DNA from: an uncultured Bacilli bacterium
GTDB taxonomy: Bacteria; Bacillota_I; Bacilli_A; RF39; UBA660
Direction of reading: 5' to 3'
Assembly (NCBI GenBank): GCA_910580135.1
Contig: CAJTXC010000002.1
Location: 1 to 39,313, forward strand
Length of the DNA stretch: 39,313 nucleotides
The notes under the pieces are model-generated. The model was not told the origin of the DNA, did not search any database, and saw only the letters and a program-made list of their open reading frames with translations. This document shows, in pieces, positions 1 through 7,388 of this stretch. Each line of letters opens with the position of its first letter. Position 1 is the stretch's first letter. The translations under genes were made by a program, and so were the position numbers.

Positions 1-2
1 AA

Positions 3-371
3 GCTGTTAATGCTAAAGCTAAAATATATGTTCCAGCAATTGTTATATCTGAATATGTTAATCTATATTTTTCAAAAAGATTTGAAGAATTGCAAAGTCA
101 ATATCCTAATAAATTTAAAAACAAAAAAAAGGATTATTGGAATTCTTCAGAGTATGTAGATGATTGTGAATATATAAAGGGAGTTTTAAAAAATGACATA
201 TTACATAATATAGAAGTTATTGATGATGAATTCAATAGTATTAATATTGACCAAGTATTCTCATTTAATAATGCGGATTTTAATGATAATTTAATTATTC
301 ATATAGCTAACAAAAAAGGAATGTATGTTATTAGTGGAGATATGGATTTTCCAAAAATACCTATTAAATAA
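3..371 (+). CDS. PIN-domain protein, C-terminal part (5' end outside window)
   Basis: The reading frame is open from the window edge (base 3), so the start lies upstream; a TTG at 90 is internal. About 122 residues are visible. The pattern fits the C-terminal two thirds of a PIN-domain (VapC-like) ribonuclease: an early strand and helix ending in VISEYVN, an acidic residue in the helix FNDNLIIHIA, and a last strand followed by SGDMDF, where the final acidic metal ligand of PIN proteins usually sits. PIN proteins bind Mg/Mn through three or four acidic residues and cleave RNA, often as toxins. No antitoxin is visible downstream; if there is one it lies before the window. A perfect terminator hairpin overlaps the stop codon. 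The family call is by motif only. Confidence 0.6.
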   Translation, partial: AVNAKAKIYVPAIVISEYVNLYFSKRFEELQSQYPNKFKNKKKDYWNSSEYVDDCEYIKGVLKNDILHNIEVIDDEFNSINIDQVFSFNNADFNDNLIIHIANKKGMYVISGDMDFPKIPIK

Positions 372-385
372 TAAATAGGTATTTT
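354..385 (+). terminator. Rho-independent terminator of the PIN gene
   Basis: Perfect 12-bp inverted repeat (354-365 with 374-385, loop of 8) overlapping the PIN stop codon, followed by a T-rich run. Its A/T-flanked stem could work in both directions. Confidence 0.7.
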
Positions 386-416
386 ATTTTCTCTTAATTT
401 AGTTTATAATTAATTT

Positions 417-528
417 AGTTAAATTTATTACTAACTATTTCTTTTGCTCTAGGAGTTGTTATACGTCCTCCCAAAGGGCACCAGATTGATAAAAAACTCG
501 AACTTCGTGTTTCGAGTTTTAATATATT
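417..528 (+). promoter_or_regulatory. Candidate structured leader RNA / attenuator before the kinase gene
   Basis: A TATAAT lies at 405-410. The stretch after it is unusually GC-rich for this genome and folds locally: TGCTC (434-438) can pair with GGGCA (476-480) around an inner GGAG/CTCC stem. It ends in a strong intrinsic terminator (arms AAAACTCGAA at 493-502 and TTCGAGTTTT at 511-520, then a T tract), only about 20 nt before the ATG at 548. A fold followed by a terminator right before a start codon is the layout of a cis-acting attenuator or riboswitch, or of a small independent RNA. I could not match it to a known class (preQ1, ZTP, fluoride, guanidine and T-box consensus features are absent). 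Confidence 0.4.
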
Positions 529-547
529 TTTTTTTAGGAAGAATAAA

Positions 548-1141
548 ATGAAAAGATCATTTATCGTTACTGGTATAAGTGGTAGTGGTAAATCTACTAT
601 ATCAAATTATATATATAAACATTATAAAAACTCTACACTAATTTCTATAGATACTTTAAAAGAAAACATTTCGGAATTAGTGGGATTTTATAATTATAAA
701 CAAAAACAAAGTTTAAAGCAGATTATATATAATCTGTTTATAGAATTATTAAATGAATGTATGAAAAGAAGCGATGAAAACATTATAATTGAGTATCCAT
801 TTGGTCAAAAATAGGAGAATAAATTTAAAGAATTGGTAAATAAATATAATTATGAAGTAGTAACAATAAGACTCAAAGGTACAGATTTTTATACAATCTA
901 TAAAAGATTAAAAGAAAGAGACAATAGTTTTAACAGGCATCATAGTCACTCTTTAAATAATTATATTCCTAAAGAAAAAGAAGATTACAAATCTATAAGC
1001 ACATTAAGTTATAAGCAATTGAAGCAAGATTACGAATCCGACAAATATTCATCTATAAATCTCGGAAAAGTAATAGATATTGTAAATAATAATCTTGATT
1101 ATGATGAATTAATAAAACAAATAGATGGTAATTTAAAATAA
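548..1141 (+). pseudogene. P-loop (AAA_33/zeta-toxin-like) kinase, interrupted by an in-frame TAG
   Basis: Two open stretches (548-814 and 815-1141) are in the same frame, separated only by a TAG at 812-814. Read through, they form one protein of about 197 residues. It starts with a P-loop, GISGSGKST, at residues 9-17, has SIDTLKE as a probable substrate-binding acidic motif, and has a later basic segment (YKRLKERD) that resembles the LID arginine region of small nucleotide or sugar kinases and zeta-toxin-like ATPases. The segment ENKFKELVNKYNYEVVTI directly after the stop continues the fold. TAG is a real stop here (the M18 gene ends with it), so recoding is unlikely. The second half could restart at TTG 833, but the AGGAG at 813-817 is rather far. 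This is most likely a recently inactivated gene. The substrate is unknown. Confidence 0.65.
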
Positions 1142-1162
1142 TCTATACAATATTTTGAAACA

Positions 1163-1190
1163 AAAAAACGCTTATTTAGCGTCTTTTTAT
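1163..1190. terminator. Bidirectional terminator between the kinase remnant and the ABC exporter gene
   Basis: Hairpin ACGCT (1168-1172) / AGCGT (1178-1182), A-rich on the left and T-rich on the right, so it works for both converging genes. It overlaps the last codons and stop of the minus-strand ABC gene. Confidence 0.65.
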
Positions 1191-2813
1191 TTTATTATTA
1201 TCAAATCTTATAATCTTGTCTGCTTTTTCTAAAATATGTTCTTCTCTAGAAATAATTATTATCGTATGATTTTTTTTCTTTTCTTCTAAAAGATTTAAAG
1301 TTTTTTCTTGTAGATCACTTTCTAAAGTATCAATTATTTCATCAAACATCAGTATCTTGGAGTCTTTAAGGATAACCCTAGCTAACGCTATACCGCGTTT
1401 TAAATTTAAAGATACTTTGGCAGACGAACTATTTATATCCGTATTATAACCATCTTTTAAATCCATTATTTCATCATGAATGCCTAATTTTTCACAAACA
1501 TCTTTTACTTCTTTAAAGTTTCCCGCAACAAGCATTAAATTATCTTTGATGCTTAAATCGAAGAAGTTAGGTTCTTTTCTTACTAAAGATATTAAATTAT
1601 AAAATGAATCATCATCTATTTTTTCATAAGGAACGTCATCAATAAAAATATTGCCCTTATGTTTTCTATTCATTTTCATAAGTAGGTCAAACACACCAGT
1701 TTTACCGGAACCAGTAGGTCCTGTAATAACGGATATGCTATTAGGGTTAATGACGAATGAAACATCATTTAAAATAGGGTCTTTTTTATTACCATATAAT
1801 ACGTTTTCAAACTTTATTTTACCTAAATAATCCTTTTTATCAACGTAAGTTATATCCCCACTTACACTTCTATACTCAATTAATTTATTAAGTCTACCAA
1901 GGGATACTTTAGCATCTTCTATTCCGGTAGTAAGGGTTCCTATAATGTTATAATTTTCCGTTATTTTTCCGTAATAAGAATATATAACTAATATCGTACC
2001 AATCTCCATTTTACCTACCGAAAATAAATATACTCCATAAGCTGCTAAAACGTATCTTACAGCTTCTATAACCATTAAAACAACGTTCTTAACGATCGTT
2101 GAAAACGTATTAAATTTAGCGTGTTCCTTTAAATAATTAGAGCATTTTTCTTTAACTCTTTCATTTACGCTTTTAAATACGTAAAAACCTTTTATTTCTT
2201 TTACGGTATTAAATACCTCATGCGTCATAGCAGTTTTCTTATCTAAAGCTTGCTTTCTTCTTGTGTTTAACTTTCTATTAGTTTTATTAGAAAGAAAAAG
2301 CACTCCAATCATTAAAACTGAAACTATTACCGTTACAATAAAAATTTTAACATCAATCATGTAAAAATAATAATATATTATTAAGAACTCTAATATTTGG
2401 ACTATCTTAATTATGGTATCAGAGAAAAACGCAACGATTATATCAATATCATTATTAATTATGTTGTTAAACTCACTTAACTTAAACCTTGACAAACTAT
2501 GAATAGAATTATTTATAAAAGAAGAATACGCAAGTTTGGAATATGACTTATACATTTTCTTATATAAAATATAGTAAATAACTTGGTTTAAACCCGCACA
2601 AACGTAATAAATGACAGTTAAACCAAGAGTAAATATTATCATTTTATAAGAAGTATCAAAATCTTTATCAGTAGCATAATCAACTACTTTACCCCATAAA
2701 ATAGGAATTATTAACAAAGATCCACGATAGCAAACAGAAATAATAAACTTTAATATAATTTCAAAAGAACACTTTTTCAGTATTCTTTTGGTTTCTTTAG
2801 TAGCACTATTCAT
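1176..2813 (-). CDS. ABC transporter, fused permease-ATPase (half transporter) with a degenerate ATPase
   Basis: A 545-residue half transporter. Residues 1-300 are a six-helix ABC exporter membrane domain and 330-545 an ATPase domain. Walker A is GPTGSGKT (365-372) and Walker B ILMFDE (487-492). Several usually fixed residues differ: the Q-loop glutamine is replaced (LVRKEP, 409-415), the LSGGQ signature reads SLNLKRG around 468-474, and the switch histidine is shifted to ISREEH (521-526). A membrane ATPase like this normally dimerises and exports lipids, peptides or drugs; here the degenerate signature suggests weak turnover or a need for a better partner subunit. It is the last gene of a likely GNAT / coiled-coil protein / exporter operon. 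It begins 2 nt after the previous stop with no clear ribosome site, so translation is probably coupled. Substrate unknown. Confidence 0.85.
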   Translation of the reverse strand: MNSATKETKRILKKCSFEIILKFIISVCYRGSLLIIPILWGKVVDYATDKDFDTSYKMIIFTLGLTVIYYVCAGLNQVIYYILYKKMYKSYSKLAYSSFINNSIHSLSRFKLSEFNNIINNDIDIIVAFFSDTIIKIVQILEFLIIYYYFYMIDVKIFIVTVIVSVLMIGVLFLSNKTNRKLNTRRKQALDKKTAMTHEVFNTVKEIKGFYVFKSVNERVKEKCSNYLKEHAKFNTFSTIVKNVVLMVIEAVRYVLAAYGVYLFSVGKMEIGTILVIYSYYGKITENYNIIGTLTTGIEDAKVSLGRLNKLIEYRSVSGDITYVDKKDYLGKIKFENVLYGNKKDPILNDVSFVINPNSISVITGPTGSGKTGVFDLLMKMNRKHKGNIFIDDVPYEKIDDDSFYNLISLVRKEPNFFDLSIKDNLMLVAGNFKEVKDVCEKLGIHDEIMDLKDGYNTDINSSSAKVSLNLKRGIALARVILKDSKILMFDEIIDTLESDLQEKTLNLLEEKKKNHTIIIISREEHILEKADKIIRFDNNKIKRR

Positions 2814-2815
2814 AA

Positions 2816-3997
2816 TTATTTAATGTTTTTATCGTATTCGATGTCCTGTATTTCATATTTTCTGTTTTCGGAAATGGTCTTCATAAGTTTATTAACGGAT
2901 AATCCTACGATTGCTAGGATAAAGAAATATATAACACCAAATAACGAGAACGATGGTGCCGACTCGGTAAACAAGTCAATTAATGATGCACCAACACCCA
3001 TTGCGGTAACAATCGTTAAGCTTCCGATTGATTTTTCTGTTACTTGCGATTCTAATCCTGCGAATAATTTTTCGGCTTGCGATAAATAATTCTTAGTCAT
3101 TGACCATATTTGTTGCATATATGAAACCGTGTTTTTTAAAGTTTCATATCTATATCCAATTAAATCTAATGATTCTGTTAAAGAATTATCGTTTTTAGCA
3201 ATCTTTTCCCTGGTACTTATATAAGTATTCATTTGGTTGATTCTTGAATCAATTAAAGTAACCGTTTTTTTGTATCCGTCAAGTTTATTAGTAAACGCAA
3301 CGATTTCTTTACCCTTAACCTTGGCATTTTCCTTAACGGCGTCAATCTTTTCCCAGATAATTCTGTGCAAGTTAAGATATCTATGCAATTGTCCTTTAAA
3401 TTCTCTTATAAATATTTGCTCTTCAATATATCTTTCAATTTGTTCTATAGATTTTGTTTTATTATTAATGAAATAATATTTATTACCCCTTACAACATCA
3501 TAGTCATTGTTACTAAATTCAAAATACTTTTCTTTTTCTGTTTTAGCTAAAAGCGTTGCAATATCATTTTTAGTAGCCTTATTTAAAACTATAAAGTAAG
3601 GAAACACAGTTTCAATGTTTGCAAGTTCTTTAGGTACTGGAGCTCCTAAACTAAATATATAACCTATTGCGGGAGATAGCTTAGTTTCATAATAGCTAGC
3701 TAAGGAATCTATGTCATTAAATAACGAAAATTCATTTATATCAGAATCATTTAAAACAATAAGACCATCTTCAAATATTTTTATGTTAACCCCTGCTCTT
3801 GTTGTTACTTTAATAAATTCTAATCCATCAATTCCATAATCAATTGTACTTAAATCTAAAGCATCATGTAATTTTACTAGCTTTTTCTTATCTAAAGCAA
3901 GTTCTGATTTACCCTCTCTTAAAAAATCATATATTTCACTTAATTGTAGTGTAGTTCTTTGAAACCAACCACCTATATAAACCTTTTCTATTCTCAT
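2816..3997 (-). CDS. Coiled-coil membrane protein with two C-terminal transmembrane helices, unrecognised
   Basis: A 393-residue protein. The N-terminal 200 residues are soluble alpha/beta (a strand carrying FEDGLIVLNDSD near 75-86), residues about 205-325 are long charged helices likely to form a coiled coil, and two hydrophobic helices follow (about 328-345 and 350-370), ending in a charged tail. Soluble domain, coiled coil and C-terminal membrane hairpin is loosely like RMD1/DUF155-type proteins, but I do not claim that family. A GAGG ribosome site precedes the ATG. It lies 23 nt after the GNAT gene and 2 nt before the ABC exporter gene, so the three are probably one transcript and this protein may work with the exporter at the membrane. 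Function unknown. Confidence 0.7.
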   Translation of the reverse strand: MRIEKVYIGGWFQRTTLQLSEIYDFLREGKSELALDKKKLVKLHDALDLSTIDYGIDGLEFIKVTTRAGVNIKIFEDGLIVLNDSDINEFSLFNDIDSLASYYETKLSPAIGYIFSLGAPVPKELANIETVFPYFIVLNKATKNDIATLLAKTEKEKYFEFSNNDYDVVRGNKYYFINNKTKSIEQIERYIEEQIFIREFKGQLHRYLNLHRIIWEKIDAVKENAKVKGKEIVAFTNKLDGYKKTVTLIDSRINQMNTYISTREKIAKNDNSLTESLDLIGYRYETLKNTVSYMQQIWSMTKNYLSQAEKLFAGLESQVTEKSIGSLTIVTAMGVGASLIDLFTESAPSFSLFGVIYFFILAIVGLSVNKLMKTISENRKYEIQDIEYDKNIK

Positions 3998-4020
3998 AAT
4001 AACCTCACTACTTAATATTT

Positions 4021-4461
4021 TTATTTAACACTCATTGAGAAGAATCCTGCATCATCCAACTCAAAACCATAGTTATAGTAACATGCATGTGCGGCAGTTC
4101 TTACGTTATTACTCCATAATTCCACTTTTTTACAACCATGTTTTTTAGATATATCAAAAGCAACATCAAGCATCTTAGTTGCAATACCATGACGACGATA
4201 ATCTTCCTTAACACCAACGTGGTTTAAAATAGAATATGTATTCATGTTTTCATAAATTGTATTAATAATAGTTATTTTAAGATGTGAAACTATTTTCCCA
4301 TCAACAACACCTACTATATAAATTGAATTAGGATCCTTTCTATGTTTTTTATAAGTTTTCATTGCATACTCTAAAGATGTTTCTTCTTTAAACACTTCAT
4401 TACAAAGTGCTACTACTTCAGGAACATCTTTCTTTTTCATTTCTCTAAAAGTTACTTCCAT
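4021..4461 (-). CDS. GNAT-family N-acetyltransferase
   Basis: A 146-residue single-domain GNAT acyltransferase. The N-terminal strand and helices (VTFREMKKKDVPEVVALCNEVF) are followed by the acetyl-CoA pyrophosphate-binding loop in DYRRHGIATKMLDVAF (R/Q-x-x-G-x-A pattern), then strand KVELWSNN and AAHACYYNYGFE, the usual beta6-beta7 region. It transfers an acetyl group to an amine, but the substrate cannot be told (small molecule, antibiotic or protein). A GGAG ribosome site precedes ATG 4461. It is the first gene after the poly-G promoter at 4517-4545 and probably shares a transcript with the two genes downstream, so the whole set may be switched on and off by tract slippage. Confidence 0.88.
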   Translation of the reverse strand: MEVTFREMKKKDVPEVVALCNEVFKEETSLEYAMKTYKKHRKDPNSIYIVGVVDGKIVSHLKITIINTIYENMNTYSILNHVGVKEDYRRHGIATKMLDVAFDISKKHGCKKVELWSNNVRTAAHACYYNYGFELDDAGFFSMSVK

Positions 4462-4504
4462 TATTTTTTCTCCTTACCTGTTTAAAAAGTATAAAACTTA
4501 TTGT

Positions 4505-4569
4505 TTTTACATGTTGATAATATCATTAAGCCCCCCCCCGGTCAAGATTTTAACTTTTCCACAGTAAAA
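4505..4569 (-). repeat. Promoter repeat, copy 1 (65 bp)
   Basis: Near-identical to 5800-5863. Shared parts, read on the minus strand: TTTTACTGTGGAAAAGT, 7 variable bases, TTGACC, nine G, TTAATG, one variable base, TATTATCAACATGTAAAA. The copies differ at only a handful of positions and by one inserted base beside the G tract. Each copy lies just upstream of a minus-strand gene. Confidence 0.9.
4517..4545 (-). promoter_or_regulatory. Promoter with G9 tract in the spacer, driving the GNAT/coiled-coil/ABC operon
   Basis: Minus strand: -35 TTGACC (4540-4545), 17-nt spacer with nine G (4531-4539), extended -10 TGA-TATTAT (-10 at 4517-4522). The predicted start of RNA is about 45 nt before the GNAT ATG. 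Spacer length is the main determinant of sigma-70/sigma-A promoter strength, so gain or loss of one G would change expression. At G9 this copy has the optimal 17-nt spacing, so it is predicted on. Confidence 0.75.
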
Positions 4570-4570
4570 G

Positions 4571-4610
4571 AAAATGTAAAGTAAAAACAATAATTTTCAC
4601 TTTACATTTT
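4571..4610 (-). terminator. Terminator of the 385-aa gene
   Basis: Perfect 12-bp inverted repeat (4571-4582 with 4599-4610) that includes the stop codon of the minus-strand gene ending at 4602, followed on that strand by TTTTCTTTT. It insulates the downstream poly-G promoter from read-through. Confidence 0.65.
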
Positions 4611-5759
4611 CATGTTGTATTCATCTTCAATAAATTTATATGTTTCTTTAAATTCTTCTGCTGCAACACCATATACTTTATCCATGTTAGTTACATTTAA
4701 ATATCCGCCAGCTTTTATATTCATATCTCCTCCCCATGGTGATGGGAAAGTAATGTTTTCGTTTATTTGTATAAACTGTTGAGCATCGCCTTTAGGCTTA
4801 TATAATCCTTTTTCTTCTGGATCTATATCATACTTTTTTGAAAAAGTACTATCACTTATTATCCATTCATTTTTATGACCATACTCATCTATAGCAACCT
4901 CTCCATCTATAACTTTTGCAACAACCCAACCTGGTTTATTAGTTTCTGGATCTAATTTTACTTCATTAACTGTTTCAACTAAACCTGTTTTAGTATAAGT
5001 AGTTATTTTTTCTCCTACAATTCCAGGTCTTGCTACTATTCTTGAAAATTTTTGAGCAGCTTTTGGTTTAACACCTTGTTCCGAAATAATATTTTGTGCA
5101 TATTCTTTAGCATTAACCCTAATGAATTCTTCTTCTGATTTTTTATCATACGAAAGATATAATTTATTTATTGCTTTCATTTGTCCAATAGAATCTTTAA
5201 TTTTATTTGCATCTTCTAATGAGAATGGAAATCTTTTAAGCATCTCCTCCATAAAGTCAGGCCCTTTTTTAGAAAATCTAAACACGGCATCTGCTATAAC
5301 CCTAGTATCCATACCCTGAACATTTTTCAAAAATTCAAATGCTTTTTCAATTGAATCATTTTCTACGATTTTAAGAACCTGGATAATTGTTGGTACTTCT
5401 CTTGCATATGCATATCTACCATTACTATCACTTAAAAACTTTGTCCATTCTTCCTCTTTTCCAGGAACAATTAAGCTCAAACCTTCTTTTATCCATGTTT
5501 CTATATTATCATGTGCAAAAAGAACTTCTTCTCTTTTTTCTGCACCAATAGAGCTACCAATATTAGCCATTTTTTGATCAAATTCTTGTTTCGTCATACC
5601 ATAGACTTCTTTATATGCATTTTCAATTGTAAAATTATTAGAATTCAATAAATGTCCATTAAAATTACATGCAATATCTTTTCCTATTCTCTGAGCATCT
5701 GATAATATACTAATAACATCTCTAAAATCTGTTCCAGCAGGAATTTCTATTTCTCTCAT
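4602..5759 (-). CDS. Uncharacterised 385-aa protein behind a poly-G promoter
   Basis: I do not recognise the family. The start is ATG 5759, placed 7-8 nt after GGAGGT; an in-frame ATG at 5774 overlaps that ribosome site and is unlikely. There is no signal peptide or membrane helix, so it is probably cytosolic. The N-terminal 130 residues are acidic and helical (FDQKMANIGSSIGAEKREEV), the middle is helical repeats (residues about 130-215), and the C-terminal 150 residues are beta-rich: VGEKITTYTKTGLVETVNEV, then KPGWVVAKVIDG, YKPKGDAQQFIQINENI and a final GGYLNVT segment. That last part is faintly like PGDYG-type domains. Its own copy of the repeat promoter (5812-5839) and a terminator make it a single-gene unit. 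Confidence 0.75.
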   Translation of the reverse strand: MREIEIPAGTDFRDVISILSDAQRIGKDIACNFNGHLLNSNNFTIENAYKEVYGMTKQEFDQKMANIGSSIGAEKREEVLFAHDNIETWIKEGLSLIVPGKEEEWTKFLSDSNGRYAYAREVPTIIQVLKIVENDSIEKAFEFLKNVQGMDTRVIADAVFRFSKKGPDFMEEMLKRFPFSLEDANKIKDSIGQMKAINKLYLSYDKKSEEEFIRVNAKEYAQNIISEQGVKPKAAQKFSRIVARPGIVGEKITTYTKTGLVETVNEVKLDPETNKPGWVVAKVIDGEVAIDEYGHKNEWIISDSTFSKKYDIDPEEKGLYKPKGDAQQFIQINENITFPSPWGGDMNIKAGGYLNVTNMDKVYGVAAEEFKETYKFIEDEYNMKM

Positions 5760-5799
5760 ATCTATTACCTCCATATATTCTAGTTATAAAAAACAACAA

Positions 5800-5863
5800 T
5801 TTTACATGTTGATAATAGCATTAACCCCCCCCCGGTCAATATATTGACTTTTCCACAGTAAAA
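5800..5863 (-). repeat. Promoter repeat, copy 2 (64 bp)
   Basis: Partner of 4505-4569. It keeps the TTTTACTGTGGAAAAGT upstream block, TTGACC, the nine-G run and the -10 with the CAACATGT downstream block. Copy 1 has one additional C next to the G run, which accounts for the one-base length difference. Confidence 0.9.
5812..5839 (-). promoter_or_regulatory. Promoter with G9 tract in the spacer, driving the 385-aa gene
   Basis: Minus strand: -35 TTGACC (5834-5839), 16-nt spacer with nine G (5825-5833), extended -10 TGC-TATTAT (-10 at 5812-5817). The gene starts at 5759, about 45 nt beyond the predicted RNA start. With the same nine G, this copy sits one base short of the 17-nt optimum of copy 1, so the two promoters would respond in opposite ways to a one-base gain. 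Confidence 0.75.
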
Positions 5864-5959
5864 TAGATTGTAAACAAAATTTTTCATAAAAAATTAATAA
5901 ATTCCTTTTTTTTACAATAATTTTTGAATTAGGTGGTATTATATAGTTAAGGAGGAAAT

Positions 5960-7336
5960 ATGGAAAATACAGTAATGAATAAAAAAACGAATGGTTGGTT
6001 AAACACTGACGAAAAAAAGAAGAATTTAATATTTGATTTTTGTGATGAGTACATCAAGTTTTTAAATAATGGTAAAACAGAAAGAGAAGCATCTAAAATA
6101 ATTGTTGATGAATTAGAAAATAATGGTTTTAAAAATATTAATACTGTGGATAAGTTAGATGATGGTGATAAAGTATATATGCTTAACAGAGATAAAAGTG
6201 TATATGCTGCTATTATTGGTTCTGATAGTATGGTAAATGGAATTAATCTAGTTGGAGCACACATAGATTCTCCAAGATTAGATTTAAAACCTAATCCACT
6301 TTATGAAGATGCAAAACTTGCTCTTTTAAAAACTCACTATTATGGTGGAATTAAAAAATATCAATGGACTACTATTCCACTTGCTATTCATGGAGTTGTA
6401 GTTAAACCAAATGGAGATAAAATAAATATTGTAATTGGTGAAGATGATAATGATCCTATATTTACAATAACTGATATATTACCTCACTTAGCTCAGGAAC
6501 AATATGAAAATAAAATAGGAAAAGCTATAAAGGGTGAAGATTTAAATATTTTAATTGGTAGTATTCCAACAGAAGAAAAATCTGTTAAAGAAAATATAAT
6601 GAACATTATATACGAAAAATATAACATAGGTGAAATAGATTTCTATAGTTCGGAACTTGAAGTAGTACCTGCATTTAAAGCAAGAACTTTAGGTTTTGAT
6701 AGAAGTATGATTGCAGCTTATGGTCAAGACGATAGAGTATGTGCTTACGCTTGTTTAAAAGCTTTATTAGATGCTAACAAAAATAGCAAAACAATGGTTG
6801 CTATCTTCTCTGATAAAGAAGAGATAGGAAGCGTTGGAAACACTGGGATGCGTTCTGAAGTATTTGACTTATTTGTAAATGAAATTTTAACTAAAAAAGG
6901 AGAAAACACACCAGGAGCAATAAATAAAACATATTGTAATTCCATGATGCTTTCCGCAGACGTTGGTGCAGGTGTTGATCCAAATTATCAAAGTGCTTCT
7001 GAACAAAACAATGCATCATTTATTGGTTACGGTGTTGAGCTTAATAAATACACCGGTTCTGGAGGTAAATCAGGAGCTTCTGATGCAAACGCAGAGTTCG
7101 TTGGAAAGGTTAGAGGTATCTTTGAAAAGAACAATATAAAATACCAAGTTGCAGAACTTGGAAAAGTAGACTTAGGTGGCGGCGGAACCATTGCATACAT
7201 CTTAGCGGATAAAGGTATGGATGTTATCGATTGCGGTGTTCCTGTTATTTCAATGCACTCACCATATGAAGTTACAAGTAAATACGATGTATACTCAGCA
7301 TATGAAGCTTATAAAGCTTTCTTTGAAGAAGAATAG
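5960..7336 (+). CDS. M18-family zinc aminopeptidase
   Basis: A 458-residue M18 (aspartyl aminopeptidase-like) enzyme, which removes N-terminal residues, often acidic, from peptides as a cytosolic dodecamer with two zinc ions. The expected ligands are present in order: VGAHIDSPR (His101), GQDDRVCAYACL (bridging Asp), SDKEEIGSVGNTGM (catalytic Glu-Glu) and the C-terminal ISMHSPYE histidine. The GGGGTIAYILADKGMDV and KSGASDANAEFVG segments are also typical. Length is normal for the family (about 430-470). ATG 5960 follows AAGGAGG closely. A TGG-TATTAT extended -10 at about 5934-5942 is a possible promoter. A hairpin terminator follows at once, so the gene appears to be transcribed alone. Its role is peptide turnover and amino-acid recycling. 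Confidence 0.93.
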   Translation: MENTVMNKKTNGWLNTDEKKKNLIFDFCDEYIKFLNNGKTEREASKIIVDELENNGFKNINTVDKLDDGDKVYMLNRDKSVYAAIIGSDSMVNGINLVGAHIDSPRLDLKPNPLYEDAKLALLKTHYYGGIKKYQWTTIPLAIHGVVVKPNGDKINIVIGEDDNDPIFTITDILPHLAQEQYENKIGKAIKGEDLNILIGSIPTEEKSVKENIMNIIYEKYNIGEIDFYSSELEVVPAFKARTLGFDRSMIAAYGQDDRVCAYACLKALLDANKNSKTMVAIFSDKEEIGSVGNTGMRSEVFDLFVNEILTKKGENTPGAINKTYCNSMMLSADVGAGVDPNYQSASEQNNASFIGYGVELNKYTGSGGKSGASDANAEFVGKVRGIFEKNNIKYQVAELGKVDLGGGGTIAYILADKGMDVIDCGVPVISMHSPYEVTSKYDVYSAYEAYKAFFEEE

Positions 7337-7360
7337 AGAAATTTAAATATTTCTCTTTTT
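7335..7360 (+). terminator. Terminator of the M18 aminopeptidase gene
   Basis: Inverted repeat AGAGAAAT (7335-7342) / ATTTCTCT (7349-7356) followed by TTTT, directly after the TAG stop. Confidence 0.7.
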
Positions 7361-7388
7361 ATTTTCCATAATAATACTGGTGATAACA

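Noticed and set aside
548..1141. TAG as a recoded sense codon
   Set aside because: The M18 aminopeptidase gene and the element's surface protein gene in this window both end with TAG, and no other gene has an internal one, so TAG is a normal stop.
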